Below, piece by piece: positions 46,867-56,904 of a stretch of 64,000 nucleotides of DNA. Below the pieces are notes generated by a model. It had not been told where the DNA came from and ran no database searches. It was given only the letters and a program-made list of their open reading frames with translations. The number at the start of each line of letters is the position of its first letter. The first letter of the stretch is position 1. Both the position numbers and the translations under genes were made by a program. Source of the DNA: Microbacterium aurantiacum (GTDB lineage Bacteria; Actinomycetota; Actinomycetes; Actinomycetales; Microbacteriaceae); contig NZ_JAJPDW010000001.1 in assembly GCF_021654035.1 (NCBI RefSeq), positions 62,001 through 126,000 on the forward strand, in the 5' to 3' direction.

Positions 46867-47901
46867 TCAGGGCACGACGACCGCGCGTCCGCGGACGGTG
46901 CCGTCGTGGAGCTTTCCGTAGGCGGTGACGGCGTCGTCGATGCCGAAGGTCTCGACGTGGACCGAGATCGCGCCGGCCCGGGCGAGGTCGAGCACCTCCA
47001 TCAGCTCCGACCGCGAACCCCAATAGGGTGCGCGGACGGTCGCTCCGAAGGGCGTCGCGAAGAACCCGGCGGTCAGGGTGCCGCCGCCGATCCCGACGAT
47101 CTCGATGTGCCCGTCGACCGCGACGGCGGCGCGTGCCGTCTCCAGCGTGGGACCCGCGCCGACGAAGTCGAAGACGGCGTCGACACCGCGACCGCCGGTC
47201 ATCTCCCGCACGCGGTCGGCGGTGTCGGCGCCCGAGATGAGCGTCTCGTGGGCGCCGACCTCGCGGGCGAGGGCGAGCTTGTCCTCACCGAGATCGGCCG
47301 CGATGACGCGGGCCTGGCTGAGGGCGCGGATGATCTGGATGCCGACGTGACCGAGACCGCCGACCCCGATGACCAGCACCGTCGATCCCGGGCGCAGCTT
47401 GGGGAGGGCGTTCTTGACCGCGTGGTACGGCGTGAGCCCGGCATCCGTCAGAGACACCGTCTGCACCGGGTCGAGGTCGCCGAGCGGAATGAGGTGCCGC
47501 TTGTCGTCGACGATCATGTACTCGGCCATAGCGCCGGGGGCCCCCAGCCCGGGAGGGGCGATGCCGAGCTCGGCGGCGTGCGGGCAGTAGTTCTCCCGGC
47601 CCGTCGCGCAGGCGTGGCACAGGCCGCACCCCCAGGGACCGTAGACGGCGTACGATCCGCCGACCTCGATCCCCTCGACCCCCGCACCGAGCTTGTCGAC
47701 CACCCCGACGCCCTCGTGTCCGAGCGTGAGGGGGAGTCCGTAGGAGTACTGCTCGGCGGGAAGGTCCATGACGAACCAGTCGGAGTGGCAGAGCCCCGCA
47801 GCGGTCACCTTCAGCCGGATCTGCCCCGGACCGGGTTCGGGGACGTCGACCTCCACGACCTCCGGGCCCTTGCCGACCTCGCGATACTGGACTGCCTTCA
47901 T
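46867..47901 (-). CDS. Zinc-dependent NAD-linked alcohol dehydrogenase
   Basis: The 344-residue medium-chain dehydrogenase oxidises alcohols to aldehydes or ketones. The catalytic zinc site is GLCHSDWFV with GHEGVGVV, the structural zinc site is CGLCHACATGRENYC, and the nucleotide-binding loop is GVGGLGHVG followed by an Asp-ending strand that favours NAD. The neighbouring aldehyde dehydrogenase would take the aldehyde to the acid, so the two form a pathway although transcribed apart. The exact alcohol is not evident. Confidence 0.88.
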   Translation of the reverse strand: MKAVQYREVGKGPEVVEVDVPEPGPGQIRLKVTAAGLCHSDWFVMDLPAEQYSYGLPLTLGHEGVGVVDKLGAGVEGIEVGGSYAVYGPWGCGLCHACATGRENYCPHAAELGIAPPGLGAPGAMAEYMIVDDKRHLIPLGDLDPVQTVSLTDAGLTPYHAVKNALPKLRPGSTVLVIGVGGLGHVGIQIIRALSQARVIAADLGEDKLALAREVGAHETLISGADTADRVREMTGGRGVDAVFDFVGAGPTLETARAAVAVDGHIEIVGIGGGTLTAGFFATPFGATVRAPYWGSRSELMEVLDLARAGAISVHVETFGIDDAVTAYGKLHDGTVRGRAVVVP

Positions 47902-47994
47902 GACGTTCTCCTCTCGTGGACCCTTCCAGCGTGAGGTGTCGGGGCGCCCGGAGACAGGGTCTTCCGTCCCGTGGGGGCCTTCGCTACCCTCGCG

Positions 47995-48393
47995 TCAGCG
48001 CGAGAGGCGGCGGGCCGCGGCGAGATCGAACACGAACAGCGCGGCGCCCTGGATGATGATCGCCAACCCGTGACCGCGCGGGTCGGCGGCGGTGAGCCGG
48101 CCGCCGAACGCGGGTGTGCGCACCGCGAGATGGGCCCCGGTGGCGACGTAGCCGACATCGAGCGCGGTGTTCACGAGCAGGATGCGGCGGAGGGCGGACT
48201 TCTTCGGCAACGACGTCCGCTTCCCCGTGAACACGGCGATGCCGAGGTCGATCGCGCCCCACATCAGCGTCTGCAGCCCGAACGCGCGTGAGCGGGGAGC
48301 GATCGCGAGGACACCGCCGATGAGGACGGATGCCGCGCCCCACCGCGTCAGGCGGCGGACGAGGGACTGGGCGACGGACCGTGTGGATGCCAT
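47995..48393 (-). CDS. Small multi-helix membrane protein, unknown function
   Basis: The 132-residue protein has four predicted membrane segments (WGAASVLIGGVLAIA, LQTLMWGAIDLGIAVF, LLVNTALDVGYVATGA, HGLAIIIQGAALFVFDLAAA). No catalytic motif is visible. The DUF6992 family is a possible match from memory. It is divergent from the GAF regulator and upstream of the alcohol dehydrogenase on the same strand. Confidence 0.65.
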   Translation of the reverse strand: MASTRSVAQSLVRRLTRWGAASVLIGGVLAIAPRSRAFGLQTLMWGAIDLGIAVFTGKRTSLPKKSALRRILLVNTALDVGYVATGAHLAVRTPAFGGRLTAADPRGHGLAIIIQGAALFVFDLAAARRLSR

Positions 48394-48438
48394 GGCTCCA
48401 TGATGGCCCGCGCCCTGTCCTCCGAGGGCGGTCCGACC

Positions 48439-48444
48439 TAGACT
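48439..48444 (+). promoter_or_regulatory. Candidate -10 element for the GAF regulator gene
   Basis: TAGACT fits TANNNT and ends 36 bp before the ATG at 48481. Confidence 0.4.
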
Positions 48445-48480
48445 CGACGCCACCGCTCCTTCGCCGATGATCGGAGCCGC

Positions 48481-49845
48481 ATGACGTCGCCGTGGTCCGC
48501 GCGGTTCGAGGTCGCACCCGCCACCTCGCGCCTGCTGATCGAGCGCGCCCACGACGAGCTCGTCGCCGGCAATCCGGAGGATCATCGACTCGCCGACATC
48601 CGTCCGCTCGTGCGGGAGTCGTGGCGACGATCGCTGCAGAGTTTCGTCGGCGCGGAGGACCTGCCGCCGCTCGACCTGTCCGCAGAGGAACTCGAGCAGT
48701 ATCGCCGCGCGCATCCGCTGGCGTCCGTCATCGACATGGTCCGCGCCCTCCTCCTCCCCGGGACGCCGGAGGATTCGGGGGTGGCCGTCGCCGTGGGCGA
48801 CGCCGCCGGGCGCCTGCTCTGGGTGGAGGGCGATCGACGCGTGCGCTCCCTCACGGGGGACATGGGGTTCGTGGAGGGGGCGAACTGGTCGGAGGATGCC
48901 GTCGGCACGGCCGCACCCGGCACGGCGCTCCGCCTCGACCGGTCGGTCCAGATCCGCGGCGCCGAGCACTACAACCGGCTCGTGCAGCCCTGGTCGTGCA
49001 CGGCGGCGCCCGTCCACGATCCCGAGACGCGCCGCATCCTGGGGGTGATCGATGTGACCGGGGAGGCCGAGGCCGTGACGCCTCAGGCCCAGCTCCTCGT
49101 GGACGCCACGGTGCGCGCCGTGGAGGGCGAGCTCCTCGTCGCCCGGCTGCGGGCGCGTGCGCAGGACGCCGCCCGCGCGTCGCGCCCGTCCTCGCGGCCA
49201 CCGTCGTCCCGCCCGTCCACGCGGGCGACCGAGGCCGACCGGTTCACTCTGCGCGTGCTCGGTCGCGATCGCGCGCTGCTGGAGGTGGTCCGGGAGGGGA
49301 CGGAGACGGTGATCGAGCTGTCGCCGCGGCACGCGGAGCTACTCCTCGTCCTCGCCACCCACCGTCAGGGGATGTCGGCGGAGCGCCTCGGCGACCTCGT
49401 CTACGGAGAGGATGCCGGCTCGTCCGCCGTCACCCTCCGCGCCGAGATGGTGCGGCTCCGCCGCGCGCTCGAGCGGACTGCGGCCGCCCTCGTCCCGGCG
49501 TCGCGGCCCTACCGGCTGACGGTGGAGCTCGAGACCGACGCCCACCAGGTGCTGTCGCTCCTGCACCGCGGCGCGCATCGGGTGGCGCTCGCCGCCTTCC
49601 ACGGCGACGTCCTCCCCGACTCAGTCGCGCCGGGCGTCGCCGAGGTGCGCGAGACCGTGCGCACCTCGCTCCGCGATGCGCTGATGACGGAGGCGAGCGT
49701 CGACGTCCTCCTCGCCTTCGCCGACACCGACCTCGGGCACGATGACGCGGAGCTCCTGGAGCTGTGTCTGCGGATGCTCCCGGCCCGCTCCCCGAAGCGC
49801 GCTCCGCTCGTGGCGCGCCTGGAGCGGCTCGCCGCGCACGGGTGA
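48481..49845 (+). CDS. GAF-domain transcriptional regulator of the aldehyde dehydrogenase cluster
   Basis: The 454-residue protein has an N-terminal region like that of AcoR-type activators (RPLVRESWRRSL), a GAF sensor (about 75-210; FVEGANWSEDAVGTAAPGTAL, QPWSCTAAPVHD), and a C-terminal winged-helix part (about 275-355; LSPRHAELLLVLATH, SAVTLRAEMVRLRRAL). No sigma-54 ATPase domain is present, as expected in this phylum. Such regulators commonly precede exaC-type aldehyde dehydrogenase genes, and the inverted repeat just downstream is a likely binding site. The ligand is unknown. Confidence 0.82.
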   Translation: MTSPWSARFEVAPATSRLLIERAHDELVAGNPEDHRLADIRPLVRESWRRSLQSFVGAEDLPPLDLSAEELEQYRRAHPLASVIDMVRALLLPGTPEDSGVAVAVGDAAGRLLWVEGDRRVRSLTGDMGFVEGANWSEDAVGTAAPGTALRLDRSVQIRGAEHYNRLVQPWSCTAAPVHDPETRRILGVIDVTGEAEAVTPQAQLLVDATVRAVEGELLVARLRARAQDAARASRPSSRPPSSRPSTRATEADRFTLRVLGRDRALLEVVREGTETVIELSPRHAELLLVLATHRQGMSAERLGDLVYGEDAGSSAVTLRAEMVRLRRALERTAAALVPASRPYRLTVELETDAHQVLSLLHRGAHRVALAAFHGDVLPDSVAPGVAEVRETVRTSLRDALMTEASVDVLLAFADTDLGHDDAELLELCLRMLPARSPKRAPLVARLERLAAHG

Positions 49846-49859
49846 CGAGCCCGGCTCAC

Positions 49860-49879
49860 CGTTGCAACGGGATGCAACG
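49860..49879. promoter_or_regulatory. Inverted repeat, candidate operator for the aldehyde dehydrogenase gene
   Basis: CGTTGCA and TGCAACG are separated by six bases (ACGGGA), a perfect 7-bp inverted repeat 77 bp before the dehydrogenase ATG. It fits a dimeric regulator, possibly the GAF protein encoded directly upstream. Confidence 0.5.
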
Positions 49880-49955
49880 TTCCGCGACGTAGCGTCGACG
49901 CACCGCGCGACATCGCCCGTCGCGCCCCCTGTCGAAGAGGACACGAGGAGAGAGC

Positions 49956-51503
49956 ATGACCATCGTCGAAGAAGGCGTCTCGAGCGTCTACGCCGCCCCC
50001 GGACAGCGCGGATCGGTCGCTGAGTACCGTTCCCGCTACGGCCACTACATCGGCGGCGAGTTCGTCGAGCCGGTGAAAGGCCAGTACTTCGAGAACATCT
50101 CCCCCGTCACGGGGAAGCCGTTCTGCGAGGTCGGCCGCGGAACCGTGGAAGACATCGACCGTGCCGTGGATGTCGCCTGGAAGGCGTTCGAGTCGTGGAA
50201 GCGCACGACGCCCGCCGAACGCGCGGTGATCCTCAACAAGATCGCCGATCGCATCGAGGAGAACCTCGAGAAGATCGCGGTGGCCGAGACGTGGGAGAAC
50301 GGCAAGCCCGTCCGCGAGACGCTCGCCGCCGACATCCCGCTCGCCGTCGACCACTTCCGCTATTTCGCCGGTGTGCTGCGGGCCCAGGAGGGGTCGCTCA
50401 GCCAGCTCGACGAAGACACCGTCGCGTACCACTTCCACGAGCCGCTGGGTGTGGTCGGGCAGATCATCCCGTGGAACTTCCCGATCCTCATGGCCACGTG
50501 GAAGCTCGCTCCGGCTCTCGCCGCGGGCAACTGCGTCGTCATCAAGCCGGCGGAGCAGACCCCGGCATCCCTGCTGTTCCTGTTCGAGATCATCGGCGAC
50601 CTGCTGCCGGCGGGTGTGGTGAACATCGTCAACGGCTTCGGCATCGAGGCGGGGGCGCCGCTCGCGCAGCACAAGCGCATCCGGAAGGTCGCCTTCACCG
50701 GCGAGACCACCACCGGGCGCCTCATCATGCAGTACGCGTCGCAGAACCTCATTCCGGTGACGCTGGAACTCGGGGGCAAGAGCGCCAACGTGTTCTTCGA
50801 CGACGTCGCGCGCGAGAACGACGCGTACTACGACAAGGCGCTGGAGGGTTTCACGTTCTTCGCGCTGAACCAGGGCGAGGTGTGCACGTGTCCGTCGCGT
50901 GCGCTCATCCAGCGGTCGATGTACGACCGGTTCCTCGGTGACGGCCTCGACCGGGTGTCGAAGATCGTGCAGGGCAACCCGCTGGACCCGGCGACGATGA
51001 TCGGTGCGCAGGCCTCGAACGATCAGCTGGAGAAGATCCTGTCGTACATCGAGATCGGCAAGGAGGGCGGTGCGAAGCTGCTCGCCGGTGGCGAGCGCGT
51101 CGACCTCGGCGGCGATCTCAGCGAGGGGTACTACGTCGCTCCGACGGTGTTCGAGGGCACGAACGACATGCGGATCTTCCAGGAGGAGATCTTCGGTCCG
51201 GTCGTCTCGGTCACGTCGTTCGATGACTTCGACGACGCGATCCACATCGCCAACGACACCCTCTACGGTCTCGGTGCCGGTGTCTGGAGCCGCTCGGGTG
51301 ACATCGCCTACCGTGCGGGTCGCGCGATCGAGGCCGGTCGCGTGTGGACGAACACCTATCACCAGTACCCGGCGCACGCGGCGTTCGGTGGCTACAAGCA
51401 GTCCGGCATCGGGCGCGAGAACCACCTGAGGATGCTCGATCACTACCAGCAGACCAAGAATCTGCTGGTGTCGTACGCCGAAGGCGCGATGGGCTTCTTT
51501 TGA
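49956..51503 (+). CDS. exaC: Aldehyde dehydrogenase, ExaC/acetaldehyde type
   Basis: The 515-residue NAD-dependent enzyme oxidises short aldehydes to acids. It has the NAD-binding PWNFPILM block, the glutamate motif [13 protein letters not shown] and the catalytic cysteine in [15 protein letters not shown]; the paired Cys (CTC) and C-terminal [21 protein letters not shown] are typical of the ExaC/AldB subgroup. A GAGGAGAGAGC ribosome-binding site precedes the ATG. The next gene, DUF779, overlaps by 4 bp, an arrangement found across actinobacteria. Confidence 0.92.
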   Translation: MTIVEEGVSSVYAAPGQRGSVAEYRSRYGHYIGGEFVEPVKGQYFENISPVTGKPFCEVGRGTVEDIDRAVDVAWKAFESWKRTTPAERAVILNKIADRIEENLEKIAVAETWENGKPVRETLAADIPLAVDHFRYFAGVLRAQEGSLSQLDEDTVAYHFHEPLGVVGQIIPWNFPILMATWKLAPALAAGNCVVIKPAEQTPASLLFLFEIIGDLLPAGVVNIVNGFGIEAGAPLAQHKRIRKVAFTGETTTGRLIMQYASQNLIPVTLELGGKSANVFFDDVARENDAYYDKALEGFTFFALNQGEVCTCPSRALIQRSMYDRFLGDGLDRVSKIVQGNPLDPATMIGAQASNDQLEKILSYIEIGKEGGAKLLAGGERVDLGGDLSEGYYVAPTVFEGTNDMRIFQEEIFGPVVSVTSFDDFDDAIHIANDTLYGLGAGVWSRSGDIAYRAGRAIEAGRVWTNTYHQYPAHAAFGGYKQSGIGRENHLRMLDHYQQTKNLLVSYAEGAMGFF

Positions 51504-51919
51504 GCACTGAGCCCACGTTGAGCAGGGTCGCCGTCACCGACGCGGCGGCGGCCCTGCTGCGCACCCTCACCGCTCAGCACGGGAAGCTGATGTTCCATCA
51601 GTCGGGCGGATGCTGTGACGGCAGCGCCCCGATGTGCTACCCGGTCGGGATGTTCCTGACCGGTCCGAGCGACGTCCTCCTCGGGACGATCGATGCCGGT
51701 CTCGACGATCCGATCGAGGTCTACATGTCGGAGTCGCAGTTCGAGTACTGGAAATTCACGCATCTCACCATCGACGTCGTTCCCGGCCGTGGTGCCGGCT
51801 TCAGCGTCGAGGGTCCGACCGGCATGCGGTTCCTCATCCGTTCGCGCATGCTGACCGACCCGGAGCTTGTTCATTTCGGTCTCGCCCCGCGGACGGAGAG
51901 TCAGACCGAATCCCGCTAG
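51500..51919 (+). CDS. DUF779 family protein
   Basis: The 139-residue protein contains [16 protein letters not shown], the cysteine-rich signature of DUF779, whose genes nearly always follow exaC-like aldehyde dehydrogenases. A role in metal or cofactor support of the enzyme is often guessed but not shown. A TTG start at 51500 overlapping the dehydrogenase stop (TTGA) gives coupling; other starts would cut conserved residues. Confidence 0.82.
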   Translation: MSTEPTLSRVAVTDAAAALLRTLTAQHGKLMFHQSGGCCDGSAPMCYPVGMFLTGPSDVLLGTIDAGLDDPIEVYMSESQFEYWKFTHLTIDVVPGRGAGFSVEGPTGMRFLIRSRMLTDPELVHFGLAPRTESQTESR

Positions 51920-52028
51920 ATCACGCTTCGCCAGCCTTCTCGGGCGTGGCCTGATCGCCAGCGCGGTAGACCATGGTCCCGGCCTGCAACTTCTGGACGT
52001 CGTCGCAGCACAGCGTCGGACGCTGAGG

Positions 52029-53372
52029 TCAGAAGGGTGCGTTCGCGAGTTCCGGTTCCGGTTCGGGTTCTGGATCGGGGAGGAACATCACTCGGGGTGG
52101 TGGGTCTTCGATGTAGACCGCTCCGGAGGGTGCGGTGAATCGCAGTCTTCCGCCGGGGAGTTGTTCGACGGTCCATCCCGCGGCATGCCTGGTCACGTGG
52201 TGGCGGGTGCAGCAGGGGCCGAGGTTGTCGCCCTTGGTTTTGCCGCCCTTGCTGTACTCCTGGTGGTGGTCGATCTCGGATCGCATCGCCGGTCGCCGGC
52301 AGCCAGGGAACGCGCACCGCACGTATCGGGCCTGCAGGAACCTCTTGATCCCCGCCGTCGGGGTGTACCGATCCGTGGTCAAGACCTCCGCGGTGACGGG
52401 GTGGAGGAACACCCGGTCGAACCCGGGAGCATTCCCCGTCAGGATCCGCACCGTGGCCGGGTCGATCGCGCACTTCCCGTTCAGCTCCGCCCCACCCGAG
52501 GTGGTTCCGGCGAGGGTGGTGGCGGGGATGCTGACCTGCACGCTCGCGCGGATCGCTGCGAGCCCACCGCCGGTGGGGTCGATCGTGGGCGCGGCGGTGA
52601 GGAGCATGTCCATCACCACATCCGCGCGAATCTCATCCAGGCCGCGCTCGTCGAACCACGGCTCTTCGATGTCCTCACCGCGCGCCCGCCGCTCGGCGTA
52701 CTCACGCCGGGCTCGCAGGTCGGCGGCTTTGATCTCCCGCGCCACCTGGGTCGCGCGGTCGTACGCCCCGTGAACGTAGGTGGAAGGCGCGATCGTTCCG
52801 AGCATCGACATCCCATCGGGCAAGTCCTCGACGAACACGCGTTGCTTGCACGCCGCGACATCGTGCCGTTCCTGAACGGTGGCGGGGTTGAGCTTGTCCG
52901 CGACCTGCTGCGCGTAGGGCTTCACCCGCCCGGCGGTCGTCTTCACCGCGTAGGCCAGCACGTCGTTCTCGTAGGCCGCTCGGGCCGCGGGATCGTGCAG
53001 CTCCGCGCCGAACTCGACGATCACCCGGGTGTGCGCCTTCTGGATCTTGCCGTCCCGCCACGCTTCCCACGTCGCGGTGAACTCCGTGTGGAGCCGGTGC
53101 CCCTCGAACAGGTGGGTCTGCATCGTGCGGTCGTCGACGTGCACTGCCGGACCGAGCTCCGCGGCCATCGCCCGGAGAGGCATGTCGCGCTCCCTCGAGG
53201 TGGCCGAGGGGATCTTCGCGGTCTGCTCCTGCGTGTACGCGAACGCCTCGGCGTAGATCTCCGCCCGCTCGGCGAGGATCCTCGCCTCCGCCGCGAAGGA
53301 CGCCTCCACGCGCTGCCGGAACGCCCGCGTCTTCCGACGGTGAGCCTCATCCGGCTCGAGGGGGTCGTTCAT
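52029..53372 (-). CDS. DUF222 / HNH endonuclease domain protein
   Basis: The 447-residue protein has an N-terminal helical DUF222 region (about 20-330) and a C-terminal HNH nuclease motif: CAFPGCRRPAMRSEIDHHQEY, given here as CRRPAMRSEIDHH, then NLGPCCTRHHVTRHA with paired zinc cysteines. These multi-copy actinobacterial proteins (13E12-repeat-like) are thought to be mobile, but no target is known. It is flanked by two gene-free stretches of ~110-130 bp and faces DUF779. Confidence 0.85.
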   Translation of the reverse strand: MNDPLEPDEAHRRKTRAFRQRVEASFAAEARILAERAEIYAEAFAYTQEQTAKIPSATSRERDMPLRAMAAELGPAVHVDDRTMQTHLFEGHRLHTEFTATWEAWRDGKIQKAHTRVIVEFGAELHDPAARAAYENDVLAYAVKTTAGRVKPYAQQVADKLNPATVQERHDVAACKQRVFVEDLPDGMSMLGTIAPSTYVHGAYDRATQVAREIKAADLRARREYAERRARGEDIEEPWFDERGLDEIRADVVMDMLLTAAPTIDPTGGGLAAIRASVQVSIPATTLAGTTSGGAELNGKCAIDPATVRILTGNAPGFDRVFLHPVTAEVLTTDRYTPTAGIKRFLQARYVRCAFPGCRRPAMRSEIDHHQEYSKGGKTKGDNLGPCCTRHHVTRHAAGWTVEQLPGGRLRFTAPSGAVYIEDPPPRVMFLPDPEPEPEPELANAPF

Positions 53373-53505
53373 GGCTTCTCGTCTCGATCGCGTTCCGTTC
53401 CCTCAGTATAGAACAGAGCTACGACATTGACCAGAGCAGCAGAGGGAATTCTCGTACAAAAAGACGACGATCGAGACCCCCGCACCGCCGGGCGCCGCAG
53501 GTCGC

Positions 53506-54834
53506 TCAGACGAACGCGTCGAGCGAACCCCATCCGCCGACGTAGGCCTCGACGTGCGGATCCGGCCGCAGCGGATGGATGCCGGGAACCCGTCGCCGCA
53601 CCGAGGTGAATCCGACCTCGGTGCACAATCGCGCCGCGCGACGTTCTGCGCGACGGGAGCGCAGAACCCCGCCGCTCGACTCCACCTCGATGGTCCCGAC
53701 CTCTCCGCTTCCGAGCGCCGCGAGGCACTCCGCGAGACCCGCCGCATCGTCGACGAGCATCGGCCGGTCAAGCGTCCACGTCACCCGCGCATCCACCGCG
53801 CCGCCCCCCGACTCGCCCCCGTCCCGCACCCGCACCCGCGCATCCGACCGCAGCGCCTCGACCGCCGGCTCCGCGTCGAGCACGACGACCGCGTGCGGGA
53901 ACGTCGCGAGGATCGAATCGACGCACACGAACAGGGACGCGTCGCTGTGCTCGCCGGTGAGGTGCACGGCGAGATCCGGCACGCTCCGCCGCACCCCGAA
54001 CCCCGCCGAGCCCGACACCGGAACGGATGCCGCGAGCCGCAGCGTCTGCGCGTTCGCGCGCTCGCGATCCGAGCCTTCGCGCCCTGCCCATTCGGGTCCG
54101 TCGTGCCAGGCGACGGCATCCGGAACATGGGCGAGGAGCGCTCCCGCCTGCCACGCCCGGTGCGCCCACTCCCAGTCCTCGCCGCCGTACGCGGTGAAGG
54201 ACTCGTCGAAGCCGCCCACATCGTCGAAGAGCCGCCGGGAAGACGCGATCACCGCGCCGATGACGTACCGGTACGAGCGGTCGTCGGCGTCGAGCAGATT
54301 CCGCGACCGTGCGTAGGCGTCGGCGAGCCATGCGGGTTCGGCGAGTTCGCGTCCGCGGACGGCCTCTGCGACCGGGGTCTGCACCGGCACCCCCGCCAGG
54401 TCGGCGTGACGGCGTCGGCCCACCGTGACGGCATCCGGGAGCAGAGCGGGAAGCCGGGTCAGCGCGGAGATGTACCCCGGCTCGGGCGCGGTGTCGGCGT
54501 CGAGGAAGCACAGGATGTCGCCGGTGCTCGCGCGGACGCCGAGGTTCCGCACCGCCGCGAGGCGGAACCCGCGATCCTCCTGCCGGACGACCTGCACCCC
54601 GGCGGGAACGCTGACCGGGTGCGGCGATCCGTCGTCGGCGACGATGATCTCGAGCCGGTCGGCGGGGTGGTCCTGCGCGGCGAGGGCCGCGAGCGTCCTC
54701 GCGAGCTCGTCGGGCTGGTCGTAGTGCGCGACGATCACCGACACCCGCGGCGGCGTCGCGGGGCGCGCGTCGCCCACGAGATCCCATCGGTTGCCGGGCA
54801 CGATCCCCGACTCCACCGGGCCGCCACCGCTCAC
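53506..54834 (-). CDS. Glycosyltransferase family 2 (galactosyltransferase-like)
   Basis: The 442-residue protein has a GT-A domain (about 25-270): VSVIVAHYDQPDELARTL, IIVADDGS, the DxD in CFLDADTAPEPGYI, and the acceptor-site GGEDWEWAHRAW. A C-terminal domain of ~160 residues lacks recognised motifs. It transfers a sugar from a nucleotide donor, probably at the cytoplasmic face. The GTG start overlaps the preceding stop (GTGA), so it is the third gene of a coupled unit with WcbI. Confidence 0.85.
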   Translation of the reverse strand: MSGGGPVESGIVPGNRWDLVGDARPATPPRVSVIVAHYDQPDELARTLAALAAQDHPADRLEIIVADDGSPHPVSVPAGVQVVRQEDRGFRLAAVRNLGVRASTGDILCFLDADTAPEPGYISALTRLPALLPDAVTVGRRRHADLAGVPVQTPVAEAVRGRELAEPAWLADAYARSRNLLDADDRSYRYVIGAVIASSRRLFDDVGGFDESFTAYGGEDWEWAHRAWQAGALLAHVPDAVAWHDGPEWAGREGSDRERANAQTLRLAASVPVSGSAGFGVRRSVPDLAVHLTGEHSDASLFVCVDSILATFPHAVVVLDAEPAVEALRSDARVRVRDGGESGGGAVDARVTWTLDRPMLVDDAAGLAECLAALGSGEVGTIEVESSGGVLRSRRAERRAARLCTEVGFTSVRRRVPGIHPLRPDPHVEAYVGGWGSLDAFV

Positions 54835-55823
54835 GTCAGCTCTCCCCACCACGCCCGATACGCAGCGGCGACCTCGCGCGCGTCCATCGGCAGCGCCCCG
54901 ACCCCGTGCCACGTGGTCTCCGGTCGATCGATGGCCGAGCGGATGCCGTCGGCCAGGCGATCGGCCGCCGTCACCGCGATCGTCCCCGGCCGGAGGGCCG
55001 CCATCTCGGTGATGTACCGGTTCTCGACGGCGAGCGGGCGGCGTCCCCACGCGATCCACGACGACAGCGAGCCGGACGCCGACACGTGCCGGTGCGCGAT
55101 CACCGGCACAGACACCGCCCGGCAGCGTGCCGCCATCGCCTCGTCGTCGAGCCACCCGGTGACCTCGACCTCGACGCCCCACGCCGCGGCGCGCGCGACG
55201 AACGCCGCGAGATCGTCCGCGTGCCCGTCGGACGCACGCCCGAGGACGGTGAGCCGCGTCATCCCGGCCTCCGCCGCCGCCGCGGCGGCTTCGTCGTGCC
55301 CCTTGCCGGGATAGAAGTAGCCGAGCACCCCGACGGATCCGTCCGCACCCGGGCGTTCCCCGGAGGCCGGCGCGCCCACGGGAAGCGGGATGACGGCGAC
55401 GGGCCCATCCCACACGCCGTGTTCGGCGAGGAGCCCGCGTTCGTGCCCGCTGTTGACGGCGACCCCACGGGCGCGCGCGGCGACCGCCGCGTACACCGCG
55501 CGGCGCCGCGGCAGGTTGCGCTCGCCGTCGGACTCCTGCGGCACATCGTGCAGGGTCACGGAGATCGGATGCCGATCGGCGACCGCCTCGAACGCGGTGA
55601 GCGCCTCCTCCAGGCTCTCCGCCCAGAGCCGATCGGTGAACTGCGCGTGGAGAGGAACTCCCGGCGGGATACGGGCAAGGTCGCCCCGGGCACACACCGT
55701 CACGCCGGGATCGAGGGCTGTCACCGCGTGCGCGAACGCCCGCCCGTGCACCGCGACGCCGTGCGGACCGGGATCGGTGACGATCACCGGGGCAGCCCCG
55801 CCCCGCGCAGCCCGCGCGGTCAC
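54831..55823 (-). CDS. Glycosyltransferase-like protein (GT-B type)
   Basis: The 330-residue protein begins VTARAARGGAAPVIVTDPGPHGVAVHG in part, has an N-terminal domain with SVTLHDVPQE and a C-terminal donor-binding domain with VGVLGYFYPGKGHDEAAAA and LTVLGRAS, which is the GT4 pattern. The usual E-x7-E is replaced by GRRPLAVENRYITEMAAL. Its GTG start overlaps the wcbI stop in GTGA. The sugar and acceptor are unknown. Confidence 0.75.
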   Translation of the reverse strand: MTARAARGGAAPVIVTDPGPHGVAVHGRAFAHAVTALDPGVTVCARGDLARIPPGVPLHAQFTDRLWAESLEEALTAFEAVADRHPISVTLHDVPQESDGERNLPRRRAVYAAVAARARGVAVNSGHERGLLAEHGVWDGPVAVIPLPVGAPASGERPGADGSVGVLGYFYPGKGHDEAAAAAAEAGMTRLTVLGRASDGHADDLAAFVARAAAWGVEVEVTGWLDDEAMAARCRAVSVPVIAHRHVSASGSLSSWIAWGRRPLAVENRYITEMAALRPGTIAVTAADRLADGIRSAIDRPETTWHGVGALPMDAREVAAAYRAWWGELT

Positions 55824-56755
55824 GCGGTCCTCCAGCGGCGTACGAGTGGCGCGAGCCGCGCCATCGCGGCGTCGACGAAGCCGGGGTGCGCGGCGTACCA
55901 GGCCCGATGCGCCTCGCGCACGGCATCCGTCGTCACCGGCGCCCCGTCGACGAGCCAGTGATCGCGCGGGGCGTCGGGAAGGTCCCACGCCTCCACGACC
56001 CAAGACTCGAGCGGCGCCCGCACCGACGCGAGGAGCGGACGACCCGGATCGGTCGGTTCCCCCTCGAGGCCGAGGACGTCGATCACGCGCGCGGCCAGCG
56101 GAAGCCACACGGCGTTCCCGGGGTGATTGACCGTCCGCATGTGGTCGGCGGTGAGTGGCGAGAACAGGTCCGACACGGGGACGTCGATATCGGCCTCGCG
56201 GCGTCGGAGCTCGGCGAGGGCGTCGTCGGCGACGGCCCGAACGCCGTCGGGCGGAAGCATCGGCCCCACCGGTGAGCCCGCCACCACCGCGAGCAGACGC
56301 ACGTCGTGGTACGCCACGAGCGGCGGGTCGCCCTCCACCCCCGGCACGCGGATCGCCGCCTGGAACGGGTGCAGTCCGGCGAAGCGCACGGACGGGACCG
56401 TGATCAGTCGCGCGCCCGGCGCGAGCGACGTCGCAAGCTGGGCGGTGCCGAGCGGCAGATCCCGGTAATCGCGGCGGATCGGCTGGCTGACGACGTACGC
56501 GGCGCGGGAGACGACCTCGTGCAGGCGGTCCGCCTCGGCCGCCGTCATCTCGTGGACCGGCGGCACGCGTACGAGGGGTCGCCCGGGCGCGTCGAGGACG
56601 ATGCGCAGTGATTCGGCCTGGCAGTTGCCGACCACGACACCGAAGCGCGCGGGGAGCGGATCGAGCCCGAAGAAGGCGCCGTAATGCCTTCTCCGCCCTA
56701 GCACCGCGGAGTCGATCTCCGCAATCCCGTAGGGGATATCCGTGGCGCCGCTCAT
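55820..56755 (-). CDS. WcbI-family polysaccharide biosynthesis protein (putative acetyltransferase)
   Basis: The 311-residue protein has the WcbI signature VVVGNCQAESLRIVL near residues 38-52 and, later, HMRTVNHPGNAVWLPLA, which matches the conserved His region. WcbI of Burkholderia binds coenzyme A and is needed for capsule; acetyl transfer is the presumed activity. It leads the minus-strand unit of three genes and is divergent from the plus-strand glycosyltransferase unit, with 149 bp between the start codons containing both promoters. Confidence 0.8.
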   Translation of the reverse strand: MSGATDIPYGIAEIDSAVLGRRRHYGAFFGLDPLPARFGVVVGNCQAESLRIVLDAPGRPLVRVPPVHEMTAAEADRLHEVVSRAAYVVSQPIRRDYRDLPLGTAQLATSLAPGARLITVPSVRFAGLHPFQAAIRVPGVEGDPPLVAYHDVRLLAVVAGSPVGPMLPPDGVRAVADDALAELRRREADIDVPVSDLFSPLTADHMRTVNHPGNAVWLPLAARVIDVLGLEGEPTDPGRPLLASVRAPLESWVVEAWDLPDAPRDHWLVDGAPVTTDAVREAHRAWYAAHPGFVDAAMARLAPLVRRWRTA

Positions 56756-56904
56756 GATGTGAAACCTACCTCGCCGGTTCCGGCGTCCCCCTTTTCCCCT
56801 TGCGGATTGCGGTCTGTCCGACCGTGCGCTAGCGGTGGGCGGCGCGCGGGTCCGGCGCGCAGAAAGGAAAAGACATCACACTCCGCAGTCCCTCTCGGAT
56901 CCGG

